The notes under the pieces were generated by a model that had not been told where the DNA came from, ran no database searches, and worked only from the letters and a program-made list of their open reading frames with translations. From Opitutales bacterium (lineage in GTDB: Bacteria > Verrucomicrobiota > Verrucomicrobiia > Opitutales > JAIRKQ01), in NCBI GenBank assembly GCA_029059365.1, contig JAIDVZ010000195.1, forward strand, positions 1 to 21,878: 21,878 nucleotides of DNA, given 5' to 3'. The translations under genes and the position numbers were made by a program. Within the stretch, counting starts at the first letter, position 1. Each line of letters starts with the position of its first letter. Positions 1-8,975 of this stretch are shown here, piece by piece.

Positions 1-22
1 ATTTCACTTATAGGGTCTTTAC

Positions 23-1117
23 ATGAACAATCTGCCTGACATTGAACCATTTAGGAAGCGTTATGATGAGCTGAGCGCGTTGATGTCGGAACCAGATTTT
101 TATTCTGATCAGAGACGAGCAACTAATATTTCCCGTGAGCATCAAAAATTGGCGACTTTAATCGAGCAATCCGAACGTTTAAAAAAAATCTCTGAGGAGC
201 TTTCAGAGTCACGTGAGTTACTAGAAGATAGTACGTTAGACGCTGAATTGCGCGAACTTGCGCACCAAGATGTACAGACCAAAACGGAACAAATTGATAC
301 TATTAAACGCGATATAACACTGTTGATGCTCCCACCAGATCCATCTGATTCAAGAAATACTGTATTTGAAATTCGAGCGGGGACTGGTGGTGATGAGGCA
401 TCATTATTTGCAGCTGATTTGTTTCGAATGTACTCAAAATTTGCAGAGTCTCGCGGCTGGAAAATTGAGCTGATGTCAAGTAGTCCATCCGAAACTGGCG
501 GATTTAAAGAGGTAATCTTTCTAATCTCCGGAGAGGATGTTTATAAATTTCTGAAGTTCGAAAGCGGGGTTCATCGCGTACAACGTGTACCAATCACTGA
601 AGCAAATGGACGTGTCCATACCTCGGCTGCTACGGTTGCGGTACTACCTGAAGCTGAGGAAGTAGATATACAAATCGCACCTGAAGATCTCGAAATTTCC
701 GTTTGCCGGGCAAGTGGACCTGGTGGCCAGGGGGTCAACACCACCGATTCTGCGGTACAAATATTACATAAACCAACTGGTATGCAGGTATATTGCGCAG
801 ACGAACGTTCACAGCAAAAAAATAAAATAAAGGCTCTCAAGGTACTGCGGTCCCGCTTGTTACAACAAAAAGAAGAAGAGGAACGTGCAAAATATGCCGC
901 TAACAGAAAGGATCAAATCGGTACAGGCGATCGATCAGAACGCATAAGAACATATAATTTCCCACAAAATCGGCTAACTGATCACAGAATCGGCTTAACA
1001 TTGCACAATCTGCCACAAATCATGGAAGGGGAGCTTGATGAGCTGATTAATACACTCCAACAAGCCGATTACGAGCGTAAATTAAAGGATTTTGCTGAAC
1101 AAAAATCAGAATCGTGA
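23..1117 (+). CDS. prfA: Peptide chain release factor 1 (RF1)
   Basis: Cytosolic class I release factor that reads UAA and UAG in the ribosomal A site and triggers hydrolysis of peptidyl-tRNA. The 364-residue product is close to the usual ~360. It shows an N-terminal helical domain (about 1-110), the central domain with the stop-codon-reading tripeptide Pro-Ile-Thr at 190-192 in the context RVQRVPITE, and the catalytic GGQ loop at 234-236 in GPGGQGVN. A basic C-terminal region follows ([20 protein letters not shown]). The PxT tripeptide rather than SPF separates RF1 from RF2. The Gln of GGQ is the usual target of PrmC methylation, but no prmC is visible here. The ATG start has a weak purine stretch (AGGG) upstream. 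The last 49 bases overlap the convergent comEC. The middle residue of PxT is usually Ala or Val, so Ile is a mild oddity. Confidence 0.97.
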   Translation: MNNLPDIEPFRKRYDELSALMSEPDFYSDQRRATNISREHQKLATLIEQSERLKKISEELSESRELLEDSTLDAELRELAHQDVQTKTEQIDTIKRDITLLMLPPDPSDSRNTVFEIRAGTGGDEASLFAADLFRMYSKFAESRGWKIELMSSSPSETGGFKEVIFLISGEDVYKFLKFESGVHRVQRVPITEANGRVHTSAATVAVLPEAEEVDIQIAPEDLEISVCRASGPGGQGVNTTDSAVQILHKPTGMQVYCADERSQQKNKIKALKVLRSRLLQQKEEEERAKYAANRKDQIGTGDRSERIRTYNFPQNRLTDHRIGLTLHNLPQIMEGELDELINTLQQADYERKLKDFAEQKSES

Positions 1118-2658
1118 ATTTGTGGATTGGTATATTTCCTGTTTTGAGAAAAGCGGTGTCCAGTATACGCTATCGCTAACAAAGTTAACAACCACAATCC
1201 CGATAACGGTATCTTGTAACTAATAGAGCCGTGATGTATGGCGCGGGTAATGTCGAAGCACTTTTCAACCAGAATGATCGGTACGATTGCCAAATTATTA
1301 ATGTACTCACAGGCTGTCCACAAGTGTAATATACCACAGAAAATTGACAAACTTCCAAGTATTATCGAGGTAGAGGCCAGCGGAATAACAACGATGTTGA
1401 ATAACATTGTTAACCAGGATATTTGGCCAAAAAATTCCAGCGATATCGCCAAACTTGCTATACAGGCAGCAAGCGATACACAAATATTTTCTAAAAGGTA
1501 TTTTTTACAAAAAAGACTTATTTTACTTAAAAAATTAATATCACGAAAATTTCGTATTTCGTTGCTAAACAACAAGTTACGCAACATTATATTCAATGGA
1601 TAAGCTAACATAATTATTCCGAACACCACACAGTATGAAAGAAGAAAACTGATGTTATAGACTATCACCGGACGACACAAAATATGAACAAACGCACTGT
1701 TGGCAAATGCAGAAACTACGTTTGGTCGCCTGTTAAATAATATCGCTGCGTAATAAAACATCACCATTAAATAAGCTCGCACAGATGACGGCGATGCACC
1801 AATAACATTGACGTAAATACCCAATATTCCGACAACCGGAAATGCGCGTAACTTTTTGTTAATCAAGAAAATACGCAATATTTTATCTAAAAAAATTGCA
1901 ATGAGTCCGATATGCAGCCCGCTGATTGCAAATATGTGGGCCACCCCGGCAGAACAAAAATCAGTACGTCGTGATCTACTAATTTTATATTTCGCACCTG
2001 TAAGCATTCCGACCAAAATACCAGACTGTGGTCGATCAGAAATTCCAAGCTCAAGCCAAGCAAAGATCTTACTTCGTGCATGCGAACAAAATTGTTGAAA
2101 TTTAGAAGCTGCGCTCAGTACACCTAAAATTTCTCCATCGCAACAATACCAAAAAATATGATTCTTAAACAAAAACTTTGAAAAAGCTTTTCGGGCATTC
2201 GGTGAAGTATGAACTAATTTGCACGAAACCCTTATTTTCTGCCCTGAACATATTTCGGGTTTATCAGTGGTTAAAATAAAATACACCATCTGTTTTAAAA
2301 TCGGAGATAATTTTTCCGGGGCTGAAAATACCTTAGCGTATCCGTACACGGTTTGGGTTTCAGGCTTTTCAGTAACTGAATCTACATGCAAAATCAGTTC
2401 AACATTTTTGCAACATCTAAAGTGAGATAACTTGTTGGTAAACAATGAGTTGCAATAAAAGTTTCCAAACAAAATGAATATTCCTATTAAGAATAACAAT
2501 TTGCAAAATGGCCAGCGGAAGAGGGCATATAACCCAACAATAATGCACAAGCAAGCGATGTCTATAAAACACAAACATACACTGGATAGGTGCATACCAA
2601 CGATGAAACCGAACACCATTGATAATATCCAATATACACTTTGAACCTCCTTACGCAC
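1069..2658 (-). CDS. comEC: ComEC/Rec2-family DNA-uptake channel protein, short form
   Basis: Polytopic inner-membrane protein of the ComEC/Rec2 family, which carries single-stranded DNA across the membrane in natural transformation. N-terminal membrane helices (about 5-65) are followed by a soluble OB-like region (about 80-190). The competence domain then contains the family signature [16 protein letters not shown] and, further on, [12 protein letters not shown], with many further membrane segments. At 529 residues it ends after the competence domain, without the C-terminal metallo-beta-lactamase-like domain of full-length (~750 residue) members. It lies 54 bases downstream of miaB on the same strand, so co-transcription is likely. 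The start is uncertain: GTG at 2658 is the only early in-frame start, but a strong AAGGAGG lies inside the reading frame just after it, and the next ATG in frame is at 2619. The 3' end overlaps prfA by 49 bases. Confidence 0.88.
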   Translation of the reverse strand: MRKEVQSVYWILSMVFGFIVGMHLSSVCLCFIDIACLCIIVGLYALFRWPFCKLLFLIGIFILFGNFYCNSLFTNKLSHFRCCKNVELILHVDSVTEKPETQTVYGYAKVFSAPEKLSPILKQMVYFILTTDKPEICSGQKIRVSCKLVHTSPNARKAFSKFLFKNHIFWYCCDGEILGVLSAASKFQQFCSHARSKIFAWLELGISDRPQSGILVGMLTGAKYKISRSRRTDFCSAGVAHIFAISGLHIGLIAIFLDKILRIFLINKKLRAFPVVGILGIYVNVIGASPSSVRAYLMVMFYYAAILFNRRPNVVSAFANSAFVHILCRPVIVYNISFLLSYCVVFGIIMLAYPLNIMLRNLLFSNEIRNFRDINFLSKISLFCKKYLLENICVSLAACIASLAISLEFFGQISWLTMLFNIVVIPLASTSIILGSLSIFCGILHLWTACEYINNLAIVPIILVEKCFDITRAIHHGSISYKIPLSGLWLLTLLAIAYTGHRFSQNRKYTNPQIHDSDFCSAKSFNLRS

Positions 2659-2672
2659 CTTTCATAAAAGGT
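2645..2672 (-). promoter_or_regulatory. Hairpin plus strong Shine-Dalgarno at the comEC start
   Basis: On the minus strand a perfect 6-bp inverted repeat, ACCTTT-TATG-AAAGGT (2672-2657), is followed by TAAGGAGGTT (2654-2645). The GTG proposed as the comEC start (2658-2656) sits in the 3' arm of the hairpin. The Shine-Dalgarno lies downstream of that GTG. The only start codon at ideal spacing from it is a GTG at 2639, which is out of frame with comEC. A four-codon ORF (ATG AAA GGT GCG TAA, 2665-2651) ends on the Shine-Dalgarno. This is compatible with translational control of comEC, but could be chance. Confidence 0.35.
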
Positions 2673-2712
2673 CATAAAGCTTAATCTTTTTTTTGTAAAG
2701 CAAACAAAAAAA

Positions 2713-4041
2713 TTATACACAGTTGCCATACAAAGCCGTTATTCCGTAGTCACAAATTTTTATATTTAAAAACTTTCCGATATCAGCATCGGTTCCATCG
2801 AAAATAACTTTATATCCATTCGCACTACGGCCGAATAACCTACCATCGCCACGTTTGGCGTGTCCTTCGACCAATATTTCTACTACAGAACCAAGCATAG
2901 CCTGGTTGTATCGCAGAGAATCTCGCTGAATGATATCCAACAAAATTTTGTTCCTTTGATCCTTTTCTTGTGCAGAAACATCATCAAGCATACCAGCGGA
3001 AACAGTACCAGCACGGGGGCTATACTTGAAAATATACGCCATATTAAAATGAATATCTTCGAATAACGATACTGTTTCGCTGAAATCTTGCTCCGTTTCA
3101 CCAGGAAACCCAACTATAACATCCGTTGTGATCGCTACGTTCGGTATCTTGTCCCTTAAGGCCTTGATAATTGAGCATATACGTTCACGGGAATACGGAC
3201 GCTTCATCAAGCGAAGTATCCGATCAGATCCGCTTTGTACAGGTAAATGTACGCTTGGGCAGAGCGTTTTTAATCGCCTATGGGCATCTATCAGATCCAT
3301 GCGAAATCCCTTCGGATGCGGTGACATATAGCGTATACGCGCAAGCCCAGGGATGCGGTCTAATTGCTCTAGCAATTGCACAAATGGACTTTTTTGATCA
3401 ACGATTTTAAATTGCCCAACCCCATAATTATTGACAATTTGTCCGAGCAACATGATCTCTTTGATCCCACTATCGACTAAAGATCGGCACTCAGAAACAA
3501 TGTCGCCAATTGGACGATAAATTTCTTGTCCACGTGTCTTAGGTACGATGCAATAACTACAACACATATTGCACCCTTGCATAATCGACACACCTGCGTT
3601 TGCTGAATTGCTGGAGTGATCGTGATTGGACAAAAATGAAGCTTCTGGTTTACCATCTCCCAACAATAATACGTGATCGACAAACGGTTGCGCAAGTACT
3701 AGCTTAAGCTCATTCAGTCGGCGTGGGCCAATTATAAAGTCAATTTTTGGATTTAATTTAAACAGTTCTCGCCCAAGATTTTCAGCCATGCATCCAACTA
3801 TACCGAGCAGAAAATTTGTTCCATGTTTCTTCCGACGTGCAAGAAAGCCAGACTTCCCAATTGCCTTGATCTCTGCCTGTTCACGCACACTACAAGTATT
3901 TAATATGAAAACATCAGCCTCTTTTTCGTCCTCCACAATCTCATGCCCAGCTGAGCGTAAATCAACCATAAGTTGCTCAGATTCGCGAACGTTCATCTGA
4001 CAACCGTATGTTTTAATAAAAATTTTGCGCAACACCGTCAT
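2713..4041 (-). CDS. miaB: tRNA-2-methylthio-N6-dimethylallyladenosine synthase (MiaB)
   Basis: Radical-SAM methylthiotransferase that converts i6A37 to ms2i6A37 in tRNAs reading UNN codons. The N-terminal methylthiotransferase domain supplies the auxiliary [4Fe-4S] ligands C14 (KTYGCQMN), C50 (NTCSVRE) and C84 (GCMAE). The radical-SAM CxxxCxxC is C157, C161 and C164 in GCNMCCSYCIVP, followed by the MiaB-type PKTRGQEIYRP. The rest of the SAM barrel (SVHLPVQSGSDRILRLMKRPYSR) and a C-terminal TRAM domain (about 375-442) complete it. Length 442 is normal. The segment LLGQIVNNYG differs slightly from the usual LLGQNVNSYG. The ATG at 4041 lies directly before the conserved N-terminus. It diverges from the next gene on the plus strand across about 95 bases and leads into comEC. 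Confidence 0.96.
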   Translation of the reverse strand: MTVLRKIFIKTYGCQMNVRESEQLMVDLRSAGHEIVEDEKEADVFILNTCSVREQAEIKAIGKSGFLARRKKHGTNFLLGIVGCMAENLGRELFKLNPKIDFIIGPRRLNELKLVLAQPFVDHVLLLGDGKPEASFLSNHDHSSNSANAGVSIMQGCNMCCSYCIVPKTRGQEIYRPIGDIVSECRSLVDSGIKEIMLLGQIVNNYGVGQFKIVDQKSPFVQLLEQLDRIPGLARIRYMSPHPKGFRMDLIDAHRRLKTLCPSVHLPVQSGSDRILRLMKRPYSRERICSIIKALRDKIPNVAITTDVIVGFPGETEQDFSETVSLFEDIHFNMAYIFKYSPRAGTVSAGMLDDVSAQEKDQRNKILLDIIQRDSLRYNQAMLGSVVEILVEGHAKRGDGRLFGRSANGYKVIFDGTDADIGKFLNIKICDYGITALYGNCV

Positions 4042-4136
4042 GTAGCCAATTCATTTGCGCATAAAAACATGATTTGTCGAGCATGATCTGAAAACGATTG
4101 ACACCAGTACAAGAAAATCATCCAGTTGCCACAAGT

Positions 4137-4685
4137 ATGGCGAACACAAAACAATCGACCAAAATACGCAACTATACACGTATTCGTTGGATAATCGCTA
4201 TAATCAGCAGTTTTGGGGTATTAGTGTTCGCATTTTTCGCAATAAAACCTGAAATAAAACCCACCTGTCCCGAGTATGTACAACCTGTCCCGTTTATCCA
4301 ATTAATCGACGAAACCCCAGCTACAAGTAACAGAAATTACGAAGCATTTTTTTTACCAACGAAATACAATTTTGCTCTCAAAGTTAAACCTCCAAAAGCT
4401 AATTTCAGTGATGAAATAAAAGCAACATCCGCTAAACCAATTTTTTCTCAACTCGATCGACTACGTATCTTACGAACATTCACCAATCGATTCACTGAGT
4501 CAGAGTATTGGACAGTATCAAGAATTCAAATGCACCCACGTAGTAAAATGTTTTCCGTAAGTAAACGATTTATTGAGGATGTTCCTGAACCATCATCAAA
4601 AATGATAGAGGTATTGGAAAAAAATTACGATATTTCTACAGAATTTTTATTTTCAGAGCGCAATATCAATGAATACTCAAAATAA
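4137..4685 (+). CDS. Hypothetical single-pass membrane protein
   Basis: I do not recognise this protein. From ATG 4137 it has 182 residues: a short basic N-terminus (MANTKQSTKIRNYTRIR), one hydrophobic segment at about 17-35 (IIAIISSFGVLVFAFFAI), then a polar, partly proline-rich domain predicted outside the cytoplasm. The C-terminal half is basic (RILRTFTNRF, MHPRSKMFSVSKRF) and ends in an acidic helix-like stretch. A TTG at 4098 would add 13 residues, but neither start has a convincing ribosome binding site; I prefer the ATG because the basic N-terminus and membrane segment follow it directly. It overlaps the exonuclease gene by 17 bases in another frame, so the two are probably translated together. 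No function is proposed. The coding call rests on the operon-like overlap and a sensible membrane-anchor architecture. Confidence 0.7.
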   Translation: MANTKQSTKIRNYTRIRWIIAIISSFGVLVFAFFAIKPEIKPTCPEYVQPVPFIQLIDETPATSNRNYEAFFLPTKYNFALKVKPPKANFSDEIKATSAKPIFSQLDRLRILRTFTNRFTESEYWTVSRIQMHPRSKMFSVSKRFIEDVPEPSSKMIEVLEKNYDISTEFLFSERNINEYSK

Positions 4686-5565
4686 GAAAAAATGGATATT
4701 GGTAGACGGACATAATTTAGCATTCCGGTGCTTTTATGGCGTTCCCGACATGACACGTTCTGATGGGTTACATGTTAATGCGATTTACGGATTCATCCGA
4801 ACATTGATGAAGCTAAATTCGACTTATACCCCAGATGCAATCTGTGTATTTTTCGACACAGATGGGTCCAAGGTACGCAAACATGAATTATCCACTTACA
4901 AGGCAAATCGTAAAAAAATGCCAGTCGAACTTGTCGAACAGATTCAAATTTTGCCATCGTTGGTAATTTCAATGGGATATTATGTTGATCAGCATAGCGG
5001 CATCGAAGCAGATGATCTCATCGGCATGTATGCAAAAAAGATCGCAAACGAGGATGAGATTGCATATATTGCGAGCGCAGATAAGGATTTTGCTCAATGT
5101 ATATCAAAGAATGTTTTTCAACTACTTCCACCGGTAAGTAAATCAAAAACTTCTAATTGGAAATTGCTCGACCATAACGGTGTCATCGAAAAATATGGCC
5201 TGCGCCCCGATCAAATGGTAGATTATTTGGCACTGATTGGAGACTCCGCTGACAATATTGACGGTATTCCCGGGGTTGGTCCAAAAACTGCTACAAAATG
5301 GCTGAAAGAATTGGGAACCATAGAATCAATATATGATAATATCACAAAAATTTCACCGATTAGATTTCAAGATATTTTGCTAGCAAACAAAGAGCTCGTT
5401 TATCGCAATCAGCGCCTCATAACACTACAAGAATACAACGATTTTAATTTACCGTCTGCGGAGCATAAGCCGGACATGTTAGCATTTGAAAAACAACTAC
5501 AAGAAATCGGACTTTTTTCTATTGCGCGCGAGATCAGGAAGGAAAATCAGAGGGAATTATTTTAA
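4669..5565 (+). CDS. Stand-alone 5'-3' exonuclease (Pol I N-terminal-domain family)
   Basis: A 298-residue flap endonuclease/5'-3' exonuclease equivalent to the N-terminal domain of DNA polymerase I, without the polymerase. It probably removes RNA primers or flaps, or acts in repair. Visible metal-binding acidic residues are D13 (LVDGHN), D63 (VFFDTDG), E113/D115/D116 (GIEADDLIG), D138/D140 (SADKDF) and D192/D195 (IGDSADNI). The helix-3-turn-helix GIPGVGPKTATKW at 199-211 binds DNA. The arginine/lysine clamp is represented by KANRKKMP (78-85). All key acidic positions are intact, so it should be active. The ATG lies inside the end of the upstream membrane-protein gene. The 3' end overlaps the convergent uppP by 9 bases. 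Whether a full PolA with its own exonuclease domain exists elsewhere cannot be seen here. Confidence 0.92.
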   Translation: MNTQNKKKWILVDGHNLAFRCFYGVPDMTRSDGLHVNAIYGFIRTLMKLNSTYTPDAICVFFDTDGSKVRKHELSTYKANRKKMPVELVEQIQILPSLVISMGYYVDQHSGIEADDLIGMYAKKIANEDEIAYIASADKDFAQCISKNVFQLLPPVSKSKTSNWKLLDHNGVIEKYGLRPDQMVDYLALIGDSADNIDGIPGVGPKTATKWLKELGTIESIYDNITKISPIRFQDILLANKELVYRNQRLITLQEYNDFNLPSAEHKPDMLAFEKQLQEIGLFSIAREIRKENQRELF

Positions 5566-6510
5566 TAGAAAAAACACGGATATTCCAAGAATTAATCGAT
5601 ACCACGCAAATATCCAAAGTCCACGTGCGCTAAGATATGCAACAAACCATCGCACGGTCAGAATCGAAAATATAAATGCTATTAAAATTCCTACCGTAAA
5701 CGTCTGTATCGAGAAATATTGGAACAAAATTTCATGATCGGTCAGGATCTTAAATATGGTTGCAGCTGATAATGTCACAAATCCGAGTAAAAAACTATAT
5801 TCCGCTGCGCTCTTTTTATCCAAGTTACAAAAATATCCACCCACGATAGTCGACATCGAGCGACTCATTCCAGGGATCAAAGCGAGACACTGCCATAAAC
5901 CAATTTTTATACAACTTGCGGCCGATAAATCCGTAATTTCACAGGATTTCGGACCATTTTTTGTATACCATCTCTCCGCAAAAATCATCAAAAAAGAACC
6001 GAATATCAGCGCATAAGCAATACACATCGGATTATAAAGTAAATTTTGCAGCATACCATTTAAACACATTCCCAATAATCCTGCGGGTAAAAACGATAGC
6101 AACAAATCACGGATTAAATATCCTCCTCGTTTATTTCTAAAAAAACATGCACGGAACATGTCCAAGATGCGATTCCGGTATAAAATCAAAATTGCCAAAA
6201 TTGATCCGCTTTGGATGATAGTGAAGTACGAATTCATCGCTTCCTGATATGAAATACTAGATTTTCCCTTATTTAAAAAATATTCTGCAAGAATCATATG
6301 GCCCGTCGAAGATACTGGCAAAAATTCCGTAACTCCTTGTATAACACCAAGTAATGCAACATTAGAATATTTGTCTTCTTGGACACTATCATCAAATTTC
6401 TCAGTCTCAAATTTTGTCTCAAAATCGGGAAAACTTTTGTCATAATTACTTGCCAATAAAGAAGTTACACCAATAAACACAAAAAAAATGACAAATCCGA
6501 ACCGTTTCAT
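5557..6510 (-). CDS. uppP: Undecaprenyl-diphosphatase (UppP/BacA) with N-terminal extension
   Basis: Integral membrane phosphatase that converts undecaprenyl diphosphate to the monophosphate carrier needed for peptidoglycan and O-antigen export; it also confers bacitracin tolerance. The two catalytic regions are clear: GVIQGVTEFLPVSSTGHMIL (about 55-74), with the catalytic Glu and His, and PGMSRSMSTIVGGYF (about 218-232), with the Arg. Multiple membrane helices fill the rest. Length is 317 against ~270 for E. coli. The surplus is mainly an N-terminal signal-like hydrophobic segment (MKRFGFVIFFVFIGVTSLLA) plus an acidic linker to about residue 48, and a slightly longer first loop. It starts 4 bases after the TPR gene stops, so it is the last gene of the glmS operon. 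The 3' end overlaps the exonuclease gene by 9 bases. Confidence 0.95.
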   Translation of the reverse strand: MKRFGFVIFFVFIGVTSLLASNYDKSFPDFETKFETEKFDDSVQEDKYSNVALLGVIQGVTEFLPVSSTGHMILAEYFLNKGKSSISYQEAMNSYFTIIQSGSILAILILYRNRILDMFRACFFRNKRGGYLIRDLLLSFLPAGLLGMCLNGMLQNLLYNPMCIAYALIFGSFLMIFAERWYTKNGPKSCEITDLSAASCIKIGLWQCLALIPGMSRSMSTIVGGYFCNLDKKSAAEYSFLLGFVTLSAATIFKILTDHEILFQYFSIQTFTVGILIAFIFSILTVRWFVAYLSARGLWIFAWYRLILGISVFFLLK

Positions 6511-6514
6511 CTTT

Positions 6515-8974
6515 TTACAGTAATCCCTGATATTTTACTATCATATCCTCAATACTTTCCAACAAGTAAGGATGCACATCCGTTAAGTCAAAAGTATCGT
6601 GTAGCAAATATAATATTTGTAGCGCCCAAAATGCTGTTTTTTGTGTAAATCGTGTCTCATTTTGAGATAAATTTTTTAAAGCATCAAATGCAATGGTATG
6701 CAATTTAGCGAAATCTTTCTTTAATTTTAGCGCCAAACAATACTCTGCAGTGACCTCCAAACACCAGTCCAAATCAGTATTGCGCGCGAGATAAAGTTTA
6801 TCTAATTCGATCAATGCTTGATCAACCACGGAAGCTTTTTTATTGCGCTGTGCCAATAGACAGCGTGCATGAGCAAGTGAGGTGTAACGCAAGTAATCAT
6901 CATCGTGCGTCTCACTCAACACTCGATCATAAATAGCATCAGCACCAGCAAATTGTCCAATCAGTCGCAATGTATCCCCCTGCGCGATGCGTGCCAACAT
7001 CGCCAAATCGGTCTGCCCATTTTCTCGAATAATGAGATCAAATAATCTCAACGCTTCTCCTATTTTCCCATCTGCACGTAAAATTTCTGCACTTCTATAC
7101 TGTACGTAAGCCAAATATCGCTCATTATCACATTGTTCAAGTAACTCCAGTGCGCGCTTGTTGTCCCCCAGTGTTTGCCAATATTCAGCCTCTTTTATCA
7201 TCGATAAAGCAGCGTATTTGCTATTCTTAAATCCTGTACGCAAGCGCTTAAAAAGGCTATTTGCTTTCTCATAATCATGTAATTTAAGCGAACAGAGCCC
7301 TTTGATAAATAGCGCATGACTGACTAAATCTCGAGTGGCGACGGTGATGCTTCCATCCGGTAATGCGTCTAGGACCTTGGTCACATATAATATCGCCTGT
7401 GAAAGCTGGTGATTTTGTAACAAAAGACGCGATTTTTGTAGGTAAAGTTTGAGTCGAAAAATTTTCGGCAAACGTGAGTTATCAATGGAATCGATGTACT
7501 CAAGTCCCTCGGCAAACCGCTCATTTTTTCTAAACGCTTTTATGAGAAGCAAAGTCGCTTCACATTTTTTTGGTGAAAAATTCTCAATTCGCGATAGATG
7601 CTCCTTAGCTTGATCGAAATTTTGCTGCGCGATATCGCTGATTACCTGATTTTCAATAACATCTTGAAATTTTTTCGCTTTATCAAGCGCGAGTACCTCG
7701 TCATACATTTCTGAGGCTAATTTAAAATCATGATTATTGAAAAACGCATCTGCTATCTGCAAAGTTATCGCTAATTTCGCAGTATCATCTTTTGCTGAAA
7801 CACGTAATTTATCCAGGTAATGAACAGATAAGCGATACTCATTATCCTCCTCCTCTACCGATAAATACGCCAATAATTCGTAAATCTCAGCAAAATATTT
7901 GTCATAATCAAAAATACTGATGTACCGATTAGCTATATTTTGACAAATATGGGGCACATTGTGCTTTATCGTGATCGCCATTTCAGCTAAAAGCACCTGC
8001 CGTTTTAACCAATCTGAGGACGATTTTTCAAAAACGGAATCGAGCAAATTTATAATCTTTCCTAGCTCATCCTCATCAAAATCCACCGAAGTAACCAACT
8101 TTAACGCCAATAGTTGCGTATTTCTGTTGAAGGTGCCCAGCAAAACATCCTCTAAAAATTTTATCCCCCGTATTGAACTCAGCCCGGAGTATATCGCTCG
8201 ATATAGTAATATCTCGTAAACTTCTTCGACATTCGATACATGCTTGAGTACAGTATCCACTAAATCATCTTTAACTTTTTCCGGATGATGTGCAGAAGTA
8301 AACAACAGAATGTATTGCTTTAAAAATGGTAACGCTCGCGAACCGTAATCGTAATGTTTAATTTTATTTTCTAATGATTGTGCGATCTGATTAACATCAG
8401 AATCGATATTTAGGCTCACCTCGCACTGTGTTTTAATCGCCTCAACAACCGCGAGTTGTGTATCACTTGAACAGCAATTAAATGCCATATCAAATTCCGA
8501 TTTCGCATCATGAAAATCTCCGCGTTGCGATAAAATTAATGCATACAAACAATGATACCAGGCCAAATCTTCATTATTTAGAGCCAAAAAATCAATAGAC
8601 AATAATAGGTCCATTGCAGCAGCAAAGTGATTGTTCTTTACTAACAAAAAACATTCTCGCAGTAGTAAGGAGTCATACCCGAATAAGTGTTGAAAAGATG
8701 CAAAGTCGTACCGGCTGGTCAATACATCAGCAGATAACCAATCTCCCATCGATAACATTGTATCCAGTAGCCCAGTCGTACATAGCAGGCCTAAATGAGA
8801 AGATGCATGACAATGGGGCAAAATATCGTAATAAAACTCCTGAGCAACTTTATAATCACCGGCTTGATAAGCATATTCGGCACAACGATACTTAAAAATT
8901 AGGTCGTCAGTGCCAGTACAAACACCAGCTACAGGTGCAAACAACAAGCAAAAGCTACATATCAATGCTTTCAC
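6515..8974 (-). CDS. Secreted tetratricopeptide-repeat protein
   Basis: An 819-residue, mostly alpha-helical repeat protein with a Sec signal peptide (MKALICSFCLLFAPVAG). The Cys at about residue 19 is preceded by Val, so a lipobox is not convincing and a soluble or loosely attached periplasmic protein is more likely. TPR-like helix pairs run through the whole chain, for example AEYAYQAGDYKVAQEFYYDI near the start, LASEMYDEVLAL in the middle and ALRLFDLIIRENGQ and GADAIYDRVLSE towards the end. No enzymatic domain is visible. The GTG start has GGAG four bases upstream, overlapping the glmS stop (TGA-T-GTG), which supports translational coupling. It sits between glmS and uppP, so a scaffold role in envelope assembly is plausible but is inference only. 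Confidence 0.85.
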   Translation of the reverse strand: MKALICSFCLLFAPVAGVCTGTDDLIFKYRCAEYAYQAGDYKVAQEFYYDILPHCHASSHLGLLCTTGLLDTMLSMGDWLSADVLTSRYDFASFQHLFGYDSLLLRECFLLVKNNHFAAAMDLLLSIDFLALNNEDLAWYHCLYALILSQRGDFHDAKSEFDMAFNCCSSDTQLAVVEAIKTQCEVSLNIDSDVNQIAQSLENKIKHYDYGSRALPFLKQYILLFTSAHHPEKVKDDLVDTVLKHVSNVEEVYEILLYRAIYSGLSSIRGIKFLEDVLLGTFNRNTQLLALKLVTSVDFDEDELGKIINLLDSVFEKSSSDWLKRQVLLAEMAITIKHNVPHICQNIANRYISIFDYDKYFAEIYELLAYLSVEEEDNEYRLSVHYLDKLRVSAKDDTAKLAITLQIADAFFNNHDFKLASEMYDEVLALDKAKKFQDVIENQVISDIAQQNFDQAKEHLSRIENFSPKKCEATLLLIKAFRKNERFAEGLEYIDSIDNSRLPKIFRLKLYLQKSRLLLQNHQLSQAILYVTKVLDALPDGSITVATRDLVSHALFIKGLCSLKLHDYEKANSLFKRLRTGFKNSKYAALSMIKEAEYWQTLGDNKRALELLEQCDNERYLAYVQYRSAEILRADGKIGEALRLFDLIIRENGQTDLAMLARIAQGDTLRLIGQFAGADAIYDRVLSETHDDDYLRYTSLAHARCLLAQRNKKASVVDQALIELDKLYLARNTDLDWCLEVTAEYCLALKLKKDFAKLHTIAFDALKNLSQNETRFTQKTAFWALQILYLLHDTFDLTDVHPYLLESIEDMIVKYQGLL

Positions 8975-8975
8975 A

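Noticed and set aside
1238..1603. 121-codon open frame on the plus strand, opposite comEC
   Set aside because: Lies wholly opposite membrane-helix codons of comEC, with low-complexity composition and no recognisable feature.
4098..4103. Perfect TTGACA (-35-like) before the small membrane-protein gene
   Set aside because: No acceptable -10 hexamer 15-19 bases downstream; its TTG is also only a possible alternative start.
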